Positions 37,701 to 57,587 of a DNA stretch of 64,000 nucleotides are shown here, in pieces (the stretch's first letter is position 1; each line of letters begins with the position of its first letter). Both the position numbers and the translations under genes were made by a program. Below the pieces are notes generated by a model. The model saw nothing but the letters and a program-made list of their open reading frames with translations, did not search any database and was not told where the DNA came from. The DNA comes from Prunella strophiata (taxonomy: Eukaryota > Chordata > Aves > Passeriformes > Prunellidae), in NCBI GenBank assembly GCA_036583965.1, contig JAZBQD010000017.1:28058385-28122384 (forward strand), given 5' to 3'.

Positions 37701-40700
37701 GGGTCACTGTGGCAAAAATGGGCTGCAAGCAGATTGTGTAAGGCACAGTCCTCAAAGAGGGAATGTTCTGCTCGGCATCCTTTCTGCCCTGTAGGTACCA
37801 ACATTTTCCATGAAAGCCAGACTCTGTGAAAAGGAAAGTGGTGTGTAGGAACATATTTAATCTTGAAAGGGTGGTTTCCATGTGAGTTGTCCATAAATGG
37901 CATAATTTCATTGACAGAGCATCTAAATTATGGCAGATTGAGTTGCAGATGTATTGGTTTTGTTTTGAATGCAAGTAAAGCAGGGCAAAGTATGTATATG
38001 CAGCTGTGGCTACCATTATTTCACAGTAATAATTACATTATTATTATAGAATAATTCAATTTTTACATAGTAACTCACCTCTTGTACCTCAGATGGTACA
38101 TAAATGGTAGCTACATAGCTGCTGATATTCCTGGACTTTTTCTCCAAAAATCTGCAGTTGTTACCTGCCACAGCTTGGTGGGCCAGTTTCTATTTCCCTG
38201 GAAATTTTCTGGGGAGTGTGATACATGCCTTTTGGGTAGGAACTTCAGCTGCTGTACTTTGGCCCCTGAAAGACAACCATCTGTTACTCAGGCAAGAACC
38301 ACCTGCTCTGCAATTGGCACTGCTGAGCAAGTATTACAAAGAACTGATCACCAGGATATTATGGGTAAGCAAAGGACAGAGAGAGAGAACACCTATTTTA
38401 AGAAAATTTCAGTTCCCAATGAATGCAGATGGATTTCAGTGCTAACCTTGCTGGGCTGTCCTAGGAGAGTGTTTTTGATGCTACTGTTCATCAATAACCT
38501 GGTGAACAAGCAAAACAGAAAAAACAGAAAGTGAAATCAGAATGTTGTCATCAATACAGGTAGATGGGAAAAGATAATACAGGGAAAGAAAGATCTTTGC
38601 CCTACTGCCAGTTACAGCATTATCTGTAGGGATGTCACAGAAAGAATTCATGGCTGAAGTAAGAGAAAAAGTAAGAGAACAGAAGAAAATAAAATTAAGT
38701 CAGTACAAAATAGAGTGAGTGGGCATGTGGGATGCATAGATAAGAGTGCCAAGCAGAAATTCTACATTTCCTATCCTTAAGTGGCAATCCCTTTCCCAGC
38801 TGCATACCCAGATTGTGTGTTTACATTGAAACTTGCTGTCTCTTCCTAGCTGTTTTCTTCCAACTAAACCACATGAAACCAGTCTTCCTTGATCTAAGCA
38901 TCTCCATGCTGGATGTGCAGCCTGGGTCGTGTCTGGCACTTAGAACACCAGGTGCTGGAGAATCCCTCTCCTGCCTGTGACAGCAGGAGCAGCACTAGGG
39001 CTCTGCTGGGCATTGTTTGCTGTCGGATTTTCTAGGCTAGGGATTTTCTCTAGGGCCACCATCCAGCTCCCAGCCCTCCCACCTGCTGGGGACTTCACTG
39101 GGGCTCTGCAGTGCCCAGATGCCCCAGCCCTGCCAGCACAGAAAAGCCCAATTGCTCTGGCTGTACCTAGCAGACCTTTGCACCCACCCTCCTGCCCTTG
39201 CTGGGCACCCAGTCTCTGCCTCACACATCTCCCCAAGCATGATTACCAGCATGCTTGCCCCAAACCCAAGAGCCTGTATTTAGAGCTTCTCTAACACTTG
39301 GAGAATATTTCCCATCCCTCATAATCATGCAACTTCTTCTGGAGCAGAGGCAGATGTACTTGGAGCACAGAGTGAAGCTGTCACATGTTCTAGCCCTAAA
39401 CCTTGAAGGGAAATGATACTCCTGGGTCATGTTATAGTCTCTCACCGTGGCTCAGGTTGATACTGAAATCAAACCAAATAAAATTTTTAACACAATTTGA
39501 AGCATTAGAAACCAGGCAAGTAAGGTCCTGGAAGTTCATCAAAAGGGGTCTCTGGTGGTCACATTCCCTGAATGCTTCAATATCAAATACTTCAAAGGTG
39601 ACCTTTCCTCAAATTTTTTCTTTGGGCATGTACTTGTTGCTTCCTGTTACATAACTTGCCAAAAAACACTGTAGGCATCTTTTCTCCACTGATTCCAGCT
39701 ACAATTAACATCCTTTGTGCATACCTTTACCTCCTTTTTTTTTTTTTTTTTGGTGTGTAGGCTCAATTCAGCAACTTCAGGGCAGCTGAGAATTTCTATT
39801 CTCTATGTTACTTATCAAGGAGTACCTGAACTTGGGTCAGAATGACAAGGAGTCTCTTATCTTGCCACAGGGAACAATGGCAGCTCATTTTTCCTTTTCT
39901 GCTTTGCCTTGAGCTCTGATCCCCTCTGGGAGAACTCTGGAACCCGAATTAAGGTGGGGCCTGCCCAGCTGCCCTGCCCAGCTGCAGCCCAAGACTTCTC
40001 AGGAGCCTAGAAGTGCAAGCTCATGGACAGCTAATTGCATGTAATTGAGAAACCAGTGAACCACTTTGATTCTGGGTGAGGTCAACACTGCTCCCCTGTG
40101 ACAGGGAAGGATCTGGATTAGTGAGAAGTGAGAAACTCTGGGCAAGGACAGCAGTCCAAGCAGCATCTATTCATGGTGCAGGATTAGAGGCTGTGTTTAC
40201 CCAGGGAGAACATGACTCCTGGCCTGTAACCATGTTTATGCCCACTTTGGCTTGGCCCAGAGGAGACCTTACCCTGTGTTTTGTTTAACTCCAGCCATCA
40301 GCAAAGCTCCATGCAGTCACTCACTCCCACACCTGAGGGATCAGGTAGAGAATCAGAAGGGTAAGAGATGGAAAACTTGTGTGTTAAGACAAAGACAGTT
40401 AAAAGTCATACATTTTCAAAAGTATGAGTTTGAAAATATATTCTGCTAAAAATTAGAAATAAAGATTCACATTGATTTTTTTGATAACCTAAAATGATCT
40501 TCTGTCTCTTTAAATGAAATAGTGGGCAGCTAAGCCACAAAAGAATTCCTACTTTCATTTAGTTTCTTAATGAAAATGTCAAAAGAGAGAGCATCCAGTG
40601 CCAGTAAAATTAGGAGTTTCAAAATTTTATTTGTTTTTCAGGAAAAAAAAAAATACTTGAACATGAAAACTGAACTCACACAGCACTGCTAAAACATTTT

Positions 40701-42391
40701 TCTAACTGTACAATTAAAATACTTAAAATACACACATGTATGCATGTGTTTCCAGAAGGTTCTCTTGACTCAGAATAAAATAGATCTTCCCTGTGTGGTC
40801 CCTCTGGAAATGGGTAGCCCTGAGGCAAACAAAACCAAGACAAACTCTGATTTCTGCACTAAAAATTATTTCTCTTAAGCCAGTGGGAAGGGTGACTTCT
40901 GTTGAAAACAGACCAATTTGATACAGGGTTCTTCAGTTCAGCCTTGTTTAACATTCAGCCCCTGTATGGCAGTGACTAAAAGCTGTTCAGTGCACACAGA
41001 TGGTGTATTAGTGCCACTCAAATTACAGCCCTCAATGTCTTTGCTGAAGTGGTGATTCCACTTGGTTTTGAGTTGGTTGGTTGGTTTTTTGTAGATGACT
41101 GCAAAGATGTCCAGATCTGCACCAAGACCTTTAAATTGTACACTAAAACAGATTTCCTTCCTTTACCCCTACACAAAAGTATGAAGATGAAATCAGAGCT
41201 TGTATTAGAAATTTTCTGTACAAAGAAGTAGAGGATGCTGCACCTAAACAAAAGCCTGGTCTCTGTGTATTTCATGCTGCCAGCTTCATGCAGAAATTTT
41301 GCGGAAATGCACCCCTATTTTGCAGAAGGCTTATATTAGATCCAAGTCAGGAGAAGGAAAGTGTCATTTCACCTCAAAACTAATGGCCTCAGGTCCATTC
41401 TGACCCTACCAACACACTCCACCCACACATCTTCCTCAGATGGCTTTCACACTGCGACTGTGCTGAATGAGGAAAACATTATTACTTCCTGTTTTTGTAT
41501 GATTTAACTCTTCTCTCCACTGCCTGTACTGGAGGATGATTCTTCTTGGCAAAAACAGCACGAGGCACACTCTTAGACATTTAAAACCTGTTTTGAAAGA
41601 CTAAAGGTATTTCCTCTGGAGAGATAAATGTGGGAGTTGGATGAAAAGAGAATCTTCAGACCTCTCACAACCACAGTGCAGGAGCACTTTCCCCCAGTGT
41701 TAAACAGTAAAGTACTGGGGAGAAATTACATCTTATTTTGGTGCATTATAGCAGCACCTGGTTATCCAGTAGTATTTACACAAGTGTTATTTAGTTTTAT
41801 CACAACTCTCTTCTCCACAGCAAACAATTTGAAACACAAGAAAGCACAGAGAATCCAGCTCAGTAAGTTCATTTGTAATGGGAAATGCCCTAGGTACTAA
41901 TAACTCACAAATTCTAATGCTGCAAGTAATGGGCCTTGAAATGTCCTTACAGACAACCTTATGTTTGAGTTTGGACAGACAGACTAGAACACCTGAAGTG
42001 GCAGCTGGGTACTAGTGCCATTCCTCTGGGACAGAAGATGAGCCCAATGTGCCTTAATGTTCTCATCAGCAGCCAGGGCAAGAGGATGGAATATGCCTTC
42101 AGAGTTTGCTGTCATTACAGACAAGGAGGGTATGAAGCAGAGGATGAGGAAAGATTAAGTGGCAGGCAGAGTCAGTCTTCTGAGGGACTCTGAGGTGCTG
42201 CAGAAAGCATGAACTTCACAAAATTCAAGATGTGTCTGGGCTTACCCAACCCATGGATTTACTCTGCAACAATTAAGACTGGGTACCAACAAGCTGGGGA
42301 TTAAGTTTCCCAGAAAAGGAACCAGAGTCCTGAGCTGAGTATCTTCCATCAGCACTGTGTGGTTTTGTGGTGATGAAGACCAGCCATGTGT
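34746..42391. other. Intergenic region without recognised genes
   Basis: This is 7.6 kb of mixed sequence. It contains a T-run near 39727-39751 and an open frame at about 37380-37610 (+) treated as a finding. The open frames near 36978, 38082, 38940-39294 and 41018 have no recognisable domain or exon structure and look like chance. Confidence 0.65.
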
Positions 42392-42710
42392 TGAGGAACA
42401 CAGTCAGTGCAGGTAGCTCAGGGTGCAGTTGCAATGAGAGCTGCAGGCTGAGCTCTGGGTGGCAGCCCGAGGCAAGGGGCCATGAAGTGCCAGCCCTTGG
42501 CACAGGAAAGGGCACAGGGACCTGTGGCACCAGCCTGGGGACTGGACACTGAGACACAGCAGCAGCCGAAGACTCAGTTGCAAGACCCCAGACTTTCTGG
42601 CATACAAACTGTGAGGGTATAAAAGTCCAGGTAGTCCTTTGTTTCTCCTCGAGGCACTAGCTTGAACTCTTACTTTGTGCTACACTAGGATTAAATTATT
42701 TGTAACCGGA
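42392..42710 (+). repeat. 5' LTR of the endogenous retrovirus
   Basis: It shares the blocks gtagctcagggtgcag, gctgagctctgg, gggcacagggacctgtg, ctggacactgag and gagggtataaaagtccagg with the 3' copy in the same order. A TATA box lies at 42618-42624 and ATTAAA at 42690-42695. The right border is not clear because similarity to the 3' copy fades after the TATA region. Confidence 0.75.
42618..42624 (+). promoter_or_regulatory. TATA box of the ERV 5' LTR
   Basis: TATAAAA lies within gagggtataaaagtccagg, a block kept in both LTRs (3' copy at 45865-45871). It is the relic U3 promoter; whether it still works is unknown. Confidence 0.65.
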
Positions 42711-43459
42711 GACCTGGCTGAAACCCTCATGAGCGACAGGCAAGGGAGCGCCATTCCGAATGGATGAGCAATGACTGCCCTGCCCTCCACCCCTCAGCCC
42801 GGTGTTGGGCTCAGAACCCTGCGTCCAGACTGGCAGAGATGGGTGTCATGGGGCACCCAGGGCAGTGGCACAACCTCAGGCGCTCTGAGGAGAGCTCTGA
42901 CAGCACCCAGTGAGCTCTCTCTGCCGGTGGCCATTCTGGGGAGGGAGTGTCAGTCTGTGCTGGGCTGAATCCATATCCACAGCAGATCTCCAAGGTGATC
43001 CCACCATCTCCTGACAGTTCTTTTTTGAGGCAATTCCTGCACAGATAAAACATGTCTTTGGAGAGTGCACAAAACACCATATGAAATAGTTCACCCTCTG
43101 TTGCTATTATGTGCACATGGTGTCTCTTCAAAATGGGGGATTCAGGGAGATCTGCATGTATAGGAATGTTCATCTTCAAATTGTGTGTTGTTGTAACTAT
43201 TTGAATTGATTGTTGTGGTGTAAACTTGAAATACCAGTTGCAGGTTCTCCAGAAGGTTTAGGTCAGCTGGAAACACTGCTTTATTTTTTGTACATGTATG
43301 AGATTTCCTCTGGACTAGTACTTGCTTGTAATGGTGATAATTCTGTGTATATCTTAAAAAAACCAACCTTGTAAACATGAAAATGCTTGAAAGTTCTGTT
43401 ATGGTCTTCAGGATATAGAAGGTTAAACTCATTGACTATGCAGACAATTTTGGCACTTA

Positions 43460-43696
43460 ATGCACTGCAATGAAGGTATAAAATTACTGGGCATATTGGT
43501 TCTTGTACAATATGTAGATGACCTGTCATTGGCTAATTGTGACAAGAGTGTTTATATATTAGACAGTATGCATTCATGTATTGCCAAAAGAGGGAACAGC
43601 CTGTGTCTCCATCCAAAATTCAGCTGTGCCAGAGAAGTTAAATATTTACACTTCACTTTGGAAAGGGATGATGAACGACAGGTCCAAAAAGAATAG
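43460..43696 (+). pseudogene. ERV reverse transcriptase fragment with YVDD
   Basis: This open stretch carries QYVDDLSLA at residues 17-25. A Cys, a KRG block and VKYLHFTLE follow at the spacing seen in retroviral RT after the catalytic motif. The fingers region before it has been lost or frameshifted. It is a decayed fragment of viral origin. Confidence 0.8.
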
Positions 43697-44252
43697 AGGC
43701 CATAATTAGGCTCCCCCATCCAGTCACAAAAAGCATGTTCCAGGTTTGCTCAGCGATGTGGGATTTTGTTGGCCATGGATTTCTGCAGTAGAGGAATTGA
43801 CTAAGCCGCTGACTGAAGAAACCAAGAACAAAGACATAAAGTCTATTGCATAGGACCTGGAGAAAGAATAAGCTTGCACAGCAATAAAAGGAGCTCTGGG
43901 GTCTGCTCCTGGTCTTGGGCTCCTAGGTTATACAAAATCCTTCAATCTGTATGCACATGAATGTAAAGGAATAGCTAGTGGACTGGTAAAGCATAATTTA
44001 GGACCTCATCAGAGACCATTTGCATATTACTCAGTTAAATTAGCTTCACTTGCAGCAGGAGCACCAGCCTAAGCCAGTGGCAACAACAGCAAAAATACTA
44101 GAAATTAGTTGTTCCCATTATCCTGAAACAGTTCATATCCCCCATGATGTGGGGATGCTGTTGACAGGCGCAGCCCAAGCACTAACACCAATGGGCACAT
44201 AGGTGTGAGCTGATCTTCACAATAGCAGATTATATTAAAAAGATGTAACACC

Positions 44253-44669
44253 TTGAGTCCAGTGAGCCTAATGCCTCTACCTGATATACCTGATGATAGA
44301 GAACGTGCTGCTGTGGCTCTGGTTGGCCAGAGTGAATGGCTAAATTTGAGAGACCCTAAGACCATGTATGAGAAGGACTGCTTAACAGAAGAAGAGAAAC
44401 CGTGGGAAAAATGGGAGGCGACACAAGATTATGATGGAATGTGGTCTACAGAGGGGAAGCCAACTCTTCAAAAGAGATATTTAATCTGTGTGGTTAGAAG
44501 GTTTCACAAAGTAGTGGGTGGAGAGGCAGAGGCAACAGCTAGCCAAAAAAAAAAAAAAAAAAAAAAGTGGGCAACTCCAGGAATTTATGCTACTGCAAGA
44601 AGGATCACAAGCAGCTTCCCAGCCTACCAGAAGTTCTCAAGTATCAGACCAAGCTCAGAGACAGGATGA
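44253..44669 (+). pseudogene. ERV RNase H/integrase junction fragment
   Basis: This 138-codon frame contains RDPKTMYEKDCLTEEEKPWE, then KRYLICVVRRFHKVVGG and later GIYATARRITSSFPAYQKF. The second part resembles the retroviral integrase HHCC zinc finger, but the paired cysteines are replaced, so it should not bind zinc. A run of about 22 A (44547-44568) inside it encodes poly-Lys and is probably a later expansion. Confidence 0.65.
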
Positions 44670-45645
44670 CTAACTATGAGCCTACTTCCCTTTTCAGTGA
44701 CTGCAGATAGACTCTGTGGACACCTACGGCTGCATGTAAGCATTTGCCAGTGATAGCAGGTCAGCTATCAGGCTGGGCAGAAGCCTTTTCCACAAAAAGG
44801 GCTGGCACAAGAGGAGCACAAAAGGCCTTGGCTTAAAAAAGTTGAACCTAGATACAGGGTTCTACAGAGTCTATTGAATCAGACAGGGGTGCTCATTTTA
44901 CAGCCAATATAAACAATCAGTTGTGTAAGACCTTGAGAATACAGGGAAAATTACGTCTAACTGTATCACCCACAATCTTCAGGACAAGTAGAGGGAATGA
45001 ACAGGACACAAAAATATGCACGTGAACTTATTTCAAATGGCCACAAACCTTAAATTTGGCACTGTGGAATGTCTGGAATGTTCTGTCACAACCCATAGCA
45101 CTGGCAGAAAGTTTCTTTGGAAGCCTCTCAGCTATGCCAGGGACTTATATTCCAGCTAAGACCAGTCTTCTGGATGGAAAATAATGCCTGACCCAGTATT
45201 TTATAGATATAATATAGAAAGGGTTCAAGCAATGGAGAAAGTCTGCACAATGGTATCAGCCCAGCCCACTTGAAATAGAAGTAAATGATACACAACCTGC
45301 AGATGCAGTGCTAAGCAAGATATTTTGACAAAAAAGTCAAATTAGAATCTAAATGGGAGGGACCATATGCTGTCTTTCTGTGTTCTTCTTTTGCTGTTAA
45401 AATTTTGTGTTAGGAAAACTGGATACACCAGTCCCATATCCAACAAGTAGTTAATGATTAACAAGTTGGACAATAAATGAGTTTCAAGAATCTTTTATGA
45501 TCTTGTCTTGATAATAATTTTTACCCTATGACAGCAATGTTAGCCTTAATTCTGTTGCTTGTAATAACGTTGTAAGTAAGGGCAGTGTAAAATGCTGTGA
45601 AAGCTTTCCTTTTCCCTTTAAATATATTGGCAGATATGCTCAATC

Positions 45646-45657
45646 AAAAAAAGGGGA
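45646..45657 (+). other. Polypurine tract before the 3' LTR
   Basis: The sequence aaaaaaaggggat stands immediately before the TG start of the 3' LTR homology, the usual place of the plus-strand primer. Confidence 0.6.
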
Positions 45658-45965
45658 TGAACATTCTGTGAAGGTAGCTCGGGGTGCAGCTGCAGTGGGA
45701 GCTGCAGGTTGAGCTCTGGCTGGGAGCCTGAGGCAAGAGGTCAGGAATTACCAATGTTTGGCACAGCAAAGGGCACAGGGGCTGTGACCTGGCCAGGTGA
45801 CTGGACACTGAGGAACTGCAGGAGCCAAGGACTCAGCAGGAAGACCCCAGAATTTCTGTGAGGGTATAAAAGTCCAGGGAATCCTTTGTTCAGGATTCCT
45901 ACTTGAGGCACCAGCTGGAGCTGTCACTCTGTTACCAAACCATAAATTAATCTCTTCAGGGATCC
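45658..45965 (+). repeat. 3' LTR of the endogenous retrovirus
   Basis: It starts after the purine tract. It matches the 5' LTR through gtagctcggggtgcagc, gttgagctctggctggg, aagggcacaggggctgtg, ctggacactgagg and gagggtataaaagtccagg. The two copies differ at many positions and by indels, so the insertion is old. Confidence 0.75.
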
Positions 45966-46435
45966 AGAGGTCTGAGATTCTGCTGCTGGAAATGTGGGGT
46001 TGAACTGTTAAGGAAGCCTTGTCTGACCGTGTGGGTGCTGGGTGTGTAGGAGTCAGGCAGGGACCCTTTGGCTCATTGGAGAGACCCCTGAGAAGTCCCA
46101 GCAGGTACAGTCTCTGGCGGTGTGGCTGACAGAGTGCTCCTGAGTGGTCAGATGGGAACGTTTGCTTAACACACACGTTCCTCTGCACAGGACACACACA
46201 GACTCCATCAGGCAAACCCTCCTGCAGAAGCTGCAAACACAGCAGTGGGGCTGAAGCTTAGCATTTCAAAACACACAGGCAAAGAACTGGGGTTGTTTGG
46301 CTTCTGTCAGCTAAACAACTGTCAGCTGTCAGCTAGGAGCTGTCTACAGCTCCTGTATGGGCGCAGACTGAGAAGATGAAATTAAAACTCCCCTTGGAAA
46401 GGCACAGTGAAACAACATGGCTCTAGCTGTAATGA

Positions 46436-46505
46436 GAAAAATGTTGACTGACAGTAGGAAAACCTTTCTTTCTGAGGATGGTCAAGCAGCAGAGCAGGTG
46501 AAACT
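46436..46505 (+). mobile_element. Small CR1-like remnant
   Basis: The stretch cagtaggaaaacctttcttt followed by ctgaggatggtcaagcagca resembles the CR1 3' region, but only about 70 bp can be followed. Confidence 0.45.
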
Positions 46506-46868
46506 GCACCAAACAGGTGCAGTGAAAAGAGGTGAAACTTTTATTTTATTAAAGCAGTGTGTGTAGAACAAGAGCAAACAATCTACAGATATCTATAACG
46601 ATCCCTAAGATTCCACGACTGTAGCCTGGGGTCTGTAAAATACTTTCCAAGAAAAAAAGCTGATTTTGTATGTACAAAAGGCATTTTCTAAATCGTTGGT
46701 TATGTTAGCAGCATGTTTGCAGGCATGAAATTCTGCCTGATTTCAGCATGACTGCCCTTGTTCCTCAGTGCTCCACATTCTTATGTACTAATACATATTC
46801 TGACTCCCACATGTTGCACCAAAATGCTTGCTTTTTAAATTTCTTCCAATTTTTTCACATCCTGTGAG

Positions 46869-46902
46869 CGTGTGCACACGTGTGTGTGTGTGTGTGTGTG
46901 TG
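46869..46902 (+). repeat. TG microsatellite
   Basis: An alternating GT/TG run of about 34 bases, interrupted once by gcacacg. Confidence 0.9.
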
Positions 46903-47396
46903 AATACTCTATATTGCGTTTATTCACAGGAAGAACAAAGCATATTAAAAAACTAGTATGAATTTGGTAGAACGTAGGTAAGAGTTATGGCCAAACTAAA
47001 CTATTTCACTTATGAAAGTAAGTGTGCAAACTCTGTAAGAGCATGAGTGCTGTTTTGATTTCTATAAATGAGACCATTCAGAGCACAAAATTCTAACTGA
47101 AAAACAGAAAACGAAAAGACATACCCCGAAGACAATCTTCCCCTACGTTTTTGTACCAGGTGTTTTGCTCAGCCATGACACTGAAGCCCACCCCACACCG
47201 ACGCTGCTGAAATTCCACAAGTGAGTCAGTTTTCCAGCTCGGGCGGAGGCAGCTCCCAGGGCAGCGGCTCTCCCGCTCCAGGGCACGGCTGCCGCCGGCA
47301 CTGACCGCTCCGGCGCCGACTGAGCAGGGCAGGAGGCACGGCGGGGCTCCGACCGCCCCCCGTCGCCTCCCGGCCCCCGGCCACGGCCCCCGGCCC

Positions 47397-48399
47397 CGCC
47401 CCGGCCCCGGCCCCGGCCCCGGCCCCGGCCCCGGCCCCGGCCCCGGCCCCGGCCCAACCCCGGCCCCGGCCCCGGCCCCGGCCCCGGCCCCGGCCCAACC
47501 CCGGCCCCGGCCCCGGCCCCGGCCCAACCCCGGCCCCGGCCCCGGCCCCGGCCCCGGCCCCGGCCCCGGCCCCGGCCCCGGCCCCGGCCCCGGCCCCGGC
47601 CCCGGCCCCGGCCCCGGCCCCGGCCCCGGCCCCGGCCCCGGCCCAACCCCGGCCCCGGCCCCGGCCCAACCCCGGCCCCGGCCCCGGCCCCGGCCCAACC
47701 CCGGCCCCGGCCCAACCCCGGCCCCGGCCCCGGCCCCGGCCCCGGCCCAACCCCGGCCCCGGCCCCGGCCCCGGCCCCGGCCCCGGCCCCGGCCCCGGCC
47801 CCGGCCCCGGCCCAACCCCGGCCCCGGCCCCGGCCCAACCCCGGCCCCGGCCCAACCCCGGCCCCGGCCCAACCCCGGCCCCGGCCCAACCCCGGCCCCG
47901 GCCCAACCCCGGCCCCGGCCCAACCCCGGCCCCGGCCCCGGCCCAACCCCGGCCCCGGCCCCGGCCCAACCCCGGCCCCGGCCCCGGCCCAACCCCGGCC
48001 CCGGCCCAACCCCGGCCCCGGCCCAACCCCGGCCCCGGCCCAACCCCGGCCCCGGCCCCGGCCCAACCCCGGCCCCGGCCCCGGCCCCGGCCCAACCCCG
48101 GCCCCGGCCCCGGCCCAACCCCGGCCCCGGCCCAACCCCGGCCCCGGCCCAACCCCGGCCCCGGCCCAACCCCGGCCCCGGCCCCGGCCCAACCCCGGCC
48201 CCGGCCCAACCCCGGCCCCGGCCCCGGCCCCGGCCCAACCCCGGCCCCGGCCCAACCCCGGCCCCGGCCCCGGCCCAACCCCGGCCCCGGCCCCGGCCCA
48301 ACCCCGGCCCCGGCCCAACCCCGGCCCCGGCCCCGGCCCAACCCCGGCCCCGGCCCAACCCCGGCCCCGGCCCAACCCCGGCCCCGGCCCAACCCCGGC
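47397..48399 (-). repeat. Interrupted GGGGCC hexanucleotide array (about 1 kb)
   Basis: The + strand is built almost only from the 6-mer GGCCCC and the 11-mer GGCCCAACCCC. The longest pure 6-mer tract is at about 47528-47641, some 19 copies, and another lies at about 47752-47813. From about 47815 to 48399 the 11-mers dominate, alternating with one to three 6-mers. On the - strand the unit is GGGGCC, as in the C9orf72 repeat, with GGGGTTGGGCC interruptions. There are no stop codons in any frame. The right edge abuts TRIM14 B-box coding sequence at 48403. The left flank is degenerate CCCCGG-like sequence from about 47360. Confidence 0.97.
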
Positions 48400-48402
48400 G
48401 GG

Positions 48403-57569
<9,167 letters not shown>

Positions 57570-57581
57570 GAGACAAAGCAA

Positions 57582-57587
57582 AATAAA
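57582..57587 (+). terminator. TRIM14: Candidate polyadenylation signals of TRIM14
   Basis: AATAAA lies only 13 bases after the stop. A second AATAAA at 58169-58174 would give a 3'UTR of about 0.6 kb and is as likely or likelier. Confidence 0.45.

Larger units (their letters stand above)
42392..45965 (+). mobile_element. Degraded class I-like endogenous retrovirus (provirus with two LTRs)
   Basis: Two similar segments (about 42392-42710 and 45658-45965) flank about 2.9 kb of pol-derived sequence. In order, internal traces are: RT catalytic QYVDD at 43508-43522; an RT connection/RNase H-like stretch at about 43740-44070, including LGPHQRPFAYYSVKLASLA; an integrase zinc-binding remnant at about 44450-44640; an integrase core block with IESDRGAHFTA near 44872-44904; and a GPY/F-type C-terminal motif KWEGPYAVF near 45351-45377. 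A purine tract precedes the 3' LTR. There are many stops and frameshifts. I see no gag, protease or env: too little space lies before the RT and after the integrase. The pol character suggests a gammaretrovirus-related (class I) element. It is not functional. Confidence 0.85.
45966..47224. other. Intergenic region upstream of the TRIM14 CpG block
   Basis: It holds a probable CR1 scrap (about 46436-46505) and a TG microsatellite (46869-46902). The open frame on the - strand at 45748-46236 is largely antisense to the 3' LTR and is not a gene. Confidence 0.65.

Noticed and set aside
38082..38534. 150-codon + frame (MYLRWYINGS...)
   Set aside because: No domain, no matching exon signals and no conserved-looking composition; likely chance.
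45748..46236. 162-codon - strand frame
   Set aside because: About half of it is antisense to the ERV 3' LTR; no known protein pattern is seen.
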